This document shows positions 6,112 to 6,145 of a stretch of DNA of 6,145 nucleotides, piece after piece. The DNA lies in contig JAEKFU010000498.1 in assembly GCA_016522385.1 (NCBI GenBank), positions 1 through 6,145 on the forward strand. Direction: 5' to 3'. The DNA is from Pseudomonadota bacterium (GTDB lineage: Bacteria > Pseudomonadota > Alphaproteobacteria > Rhizobiales > Aestuariivirgaceae). Under the pieces are notes generated by a model. The model searched no databases, was not told where the DNA came from, and worked only from the letters and a program-made list of their open reading frames with translations. Each line of letters opens with the position of its first letter. Within the stretch, counting starts at the first letter, position 1. The position numbers were made by a program, and so were the translations under genes.

Positions 6112-6145
6112 ATGATCCTCCTGGTGGGACTCGGCAATCCCGGGC
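6112..6145 (+). CDS. pth: Peptidyl-tRNA hydrolase, 5' fragment
   Basis: The first 11 codons read MILLVGLGNPG, the characteristic beginning of bacterial Pth, which releases peptides from prematurely dropped peptidyl-tRNA in the cytoplasm. The LVGLGNPG motif includes the active-site Asn (residue 9 here). A GAGG site (6100-6103) stands 8 bases ahead. The gene runs off the right edge. Its place directly after rplY agrees with the usual bacterial order, and no separate promoter is evident in the 31-base gap. Confidence 0.92.
   Translation, partial: MILLVGLGNPG

Noticed and set aside
5517..6137. A 206-codon open frame on the minus strand opposite rplY and the pth start.
   Set aside because: It mirrors the certain L25 gene. 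Its Leu/Phe-rich part comes from reading the Glu-rich tail codons backwards, so it is not a membrane protein gene.

Overview
The window reads as ordinary chromosome of an alphaproteobacterium. The evidence is moderately high GC, a CTC-type ribosomal protein L25 with a long acidic tail directly followed by pth, and Sec signal and lipoprotein sequences of proteobacterial type. The genus cannot be told from the sequence. No tRNA, rRNA, insertion sequence, phage gene, CRISPR array or defence system is visible.

Left two thirds (about 1-3834, minus strand): a two-gene operon of the hydantoinase/oxoprolinase family. HyuA, the ATP-binding ASKHA-fold subunit, is followed by HyuB through an ATGA start/stop overlap. 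Together they should form an ATP-dependent enzyme that opens a lactam or hydantoin ring or carboxylates a ketone; the substrate cannot be read from sequence. A possible third gene starts on the same strand 29 bases after hyuB and runs off the left edge (7 codons visible).

Middle (3835-4630): a 270-base divergent spacer holds a 10-bp perfect palindrome on the hyuA side and a good sigma70-like promoter on the other side. The promoter serves a small exported protein of 104 residues with no family I recognise. Its roughly 130-base leader can form alternative hairpins just ahead of the Shine-Dalgarno. Three hairpins follow the gene.

Right (4631-6145, plus strand): a lipoprotein with the His...NNCNDF layout of permuted papain-like proteins. 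Then, behind its own promoter and a roughly 95-base leader, comes rplY (L25/CTC), followed by the first 11 codons of pth (peptidyl-tRNA hydrolase). The rplY-pth pair is a housekeeping translation unit, and nothing indicates that it works with the hyuAB genes.

I found no obvious new multi-gene system. The items most worth a second look are the papain-like lipoprotein, the unrecognised secreted protein with its structured leader, and the palindrome upstream of hyuA.
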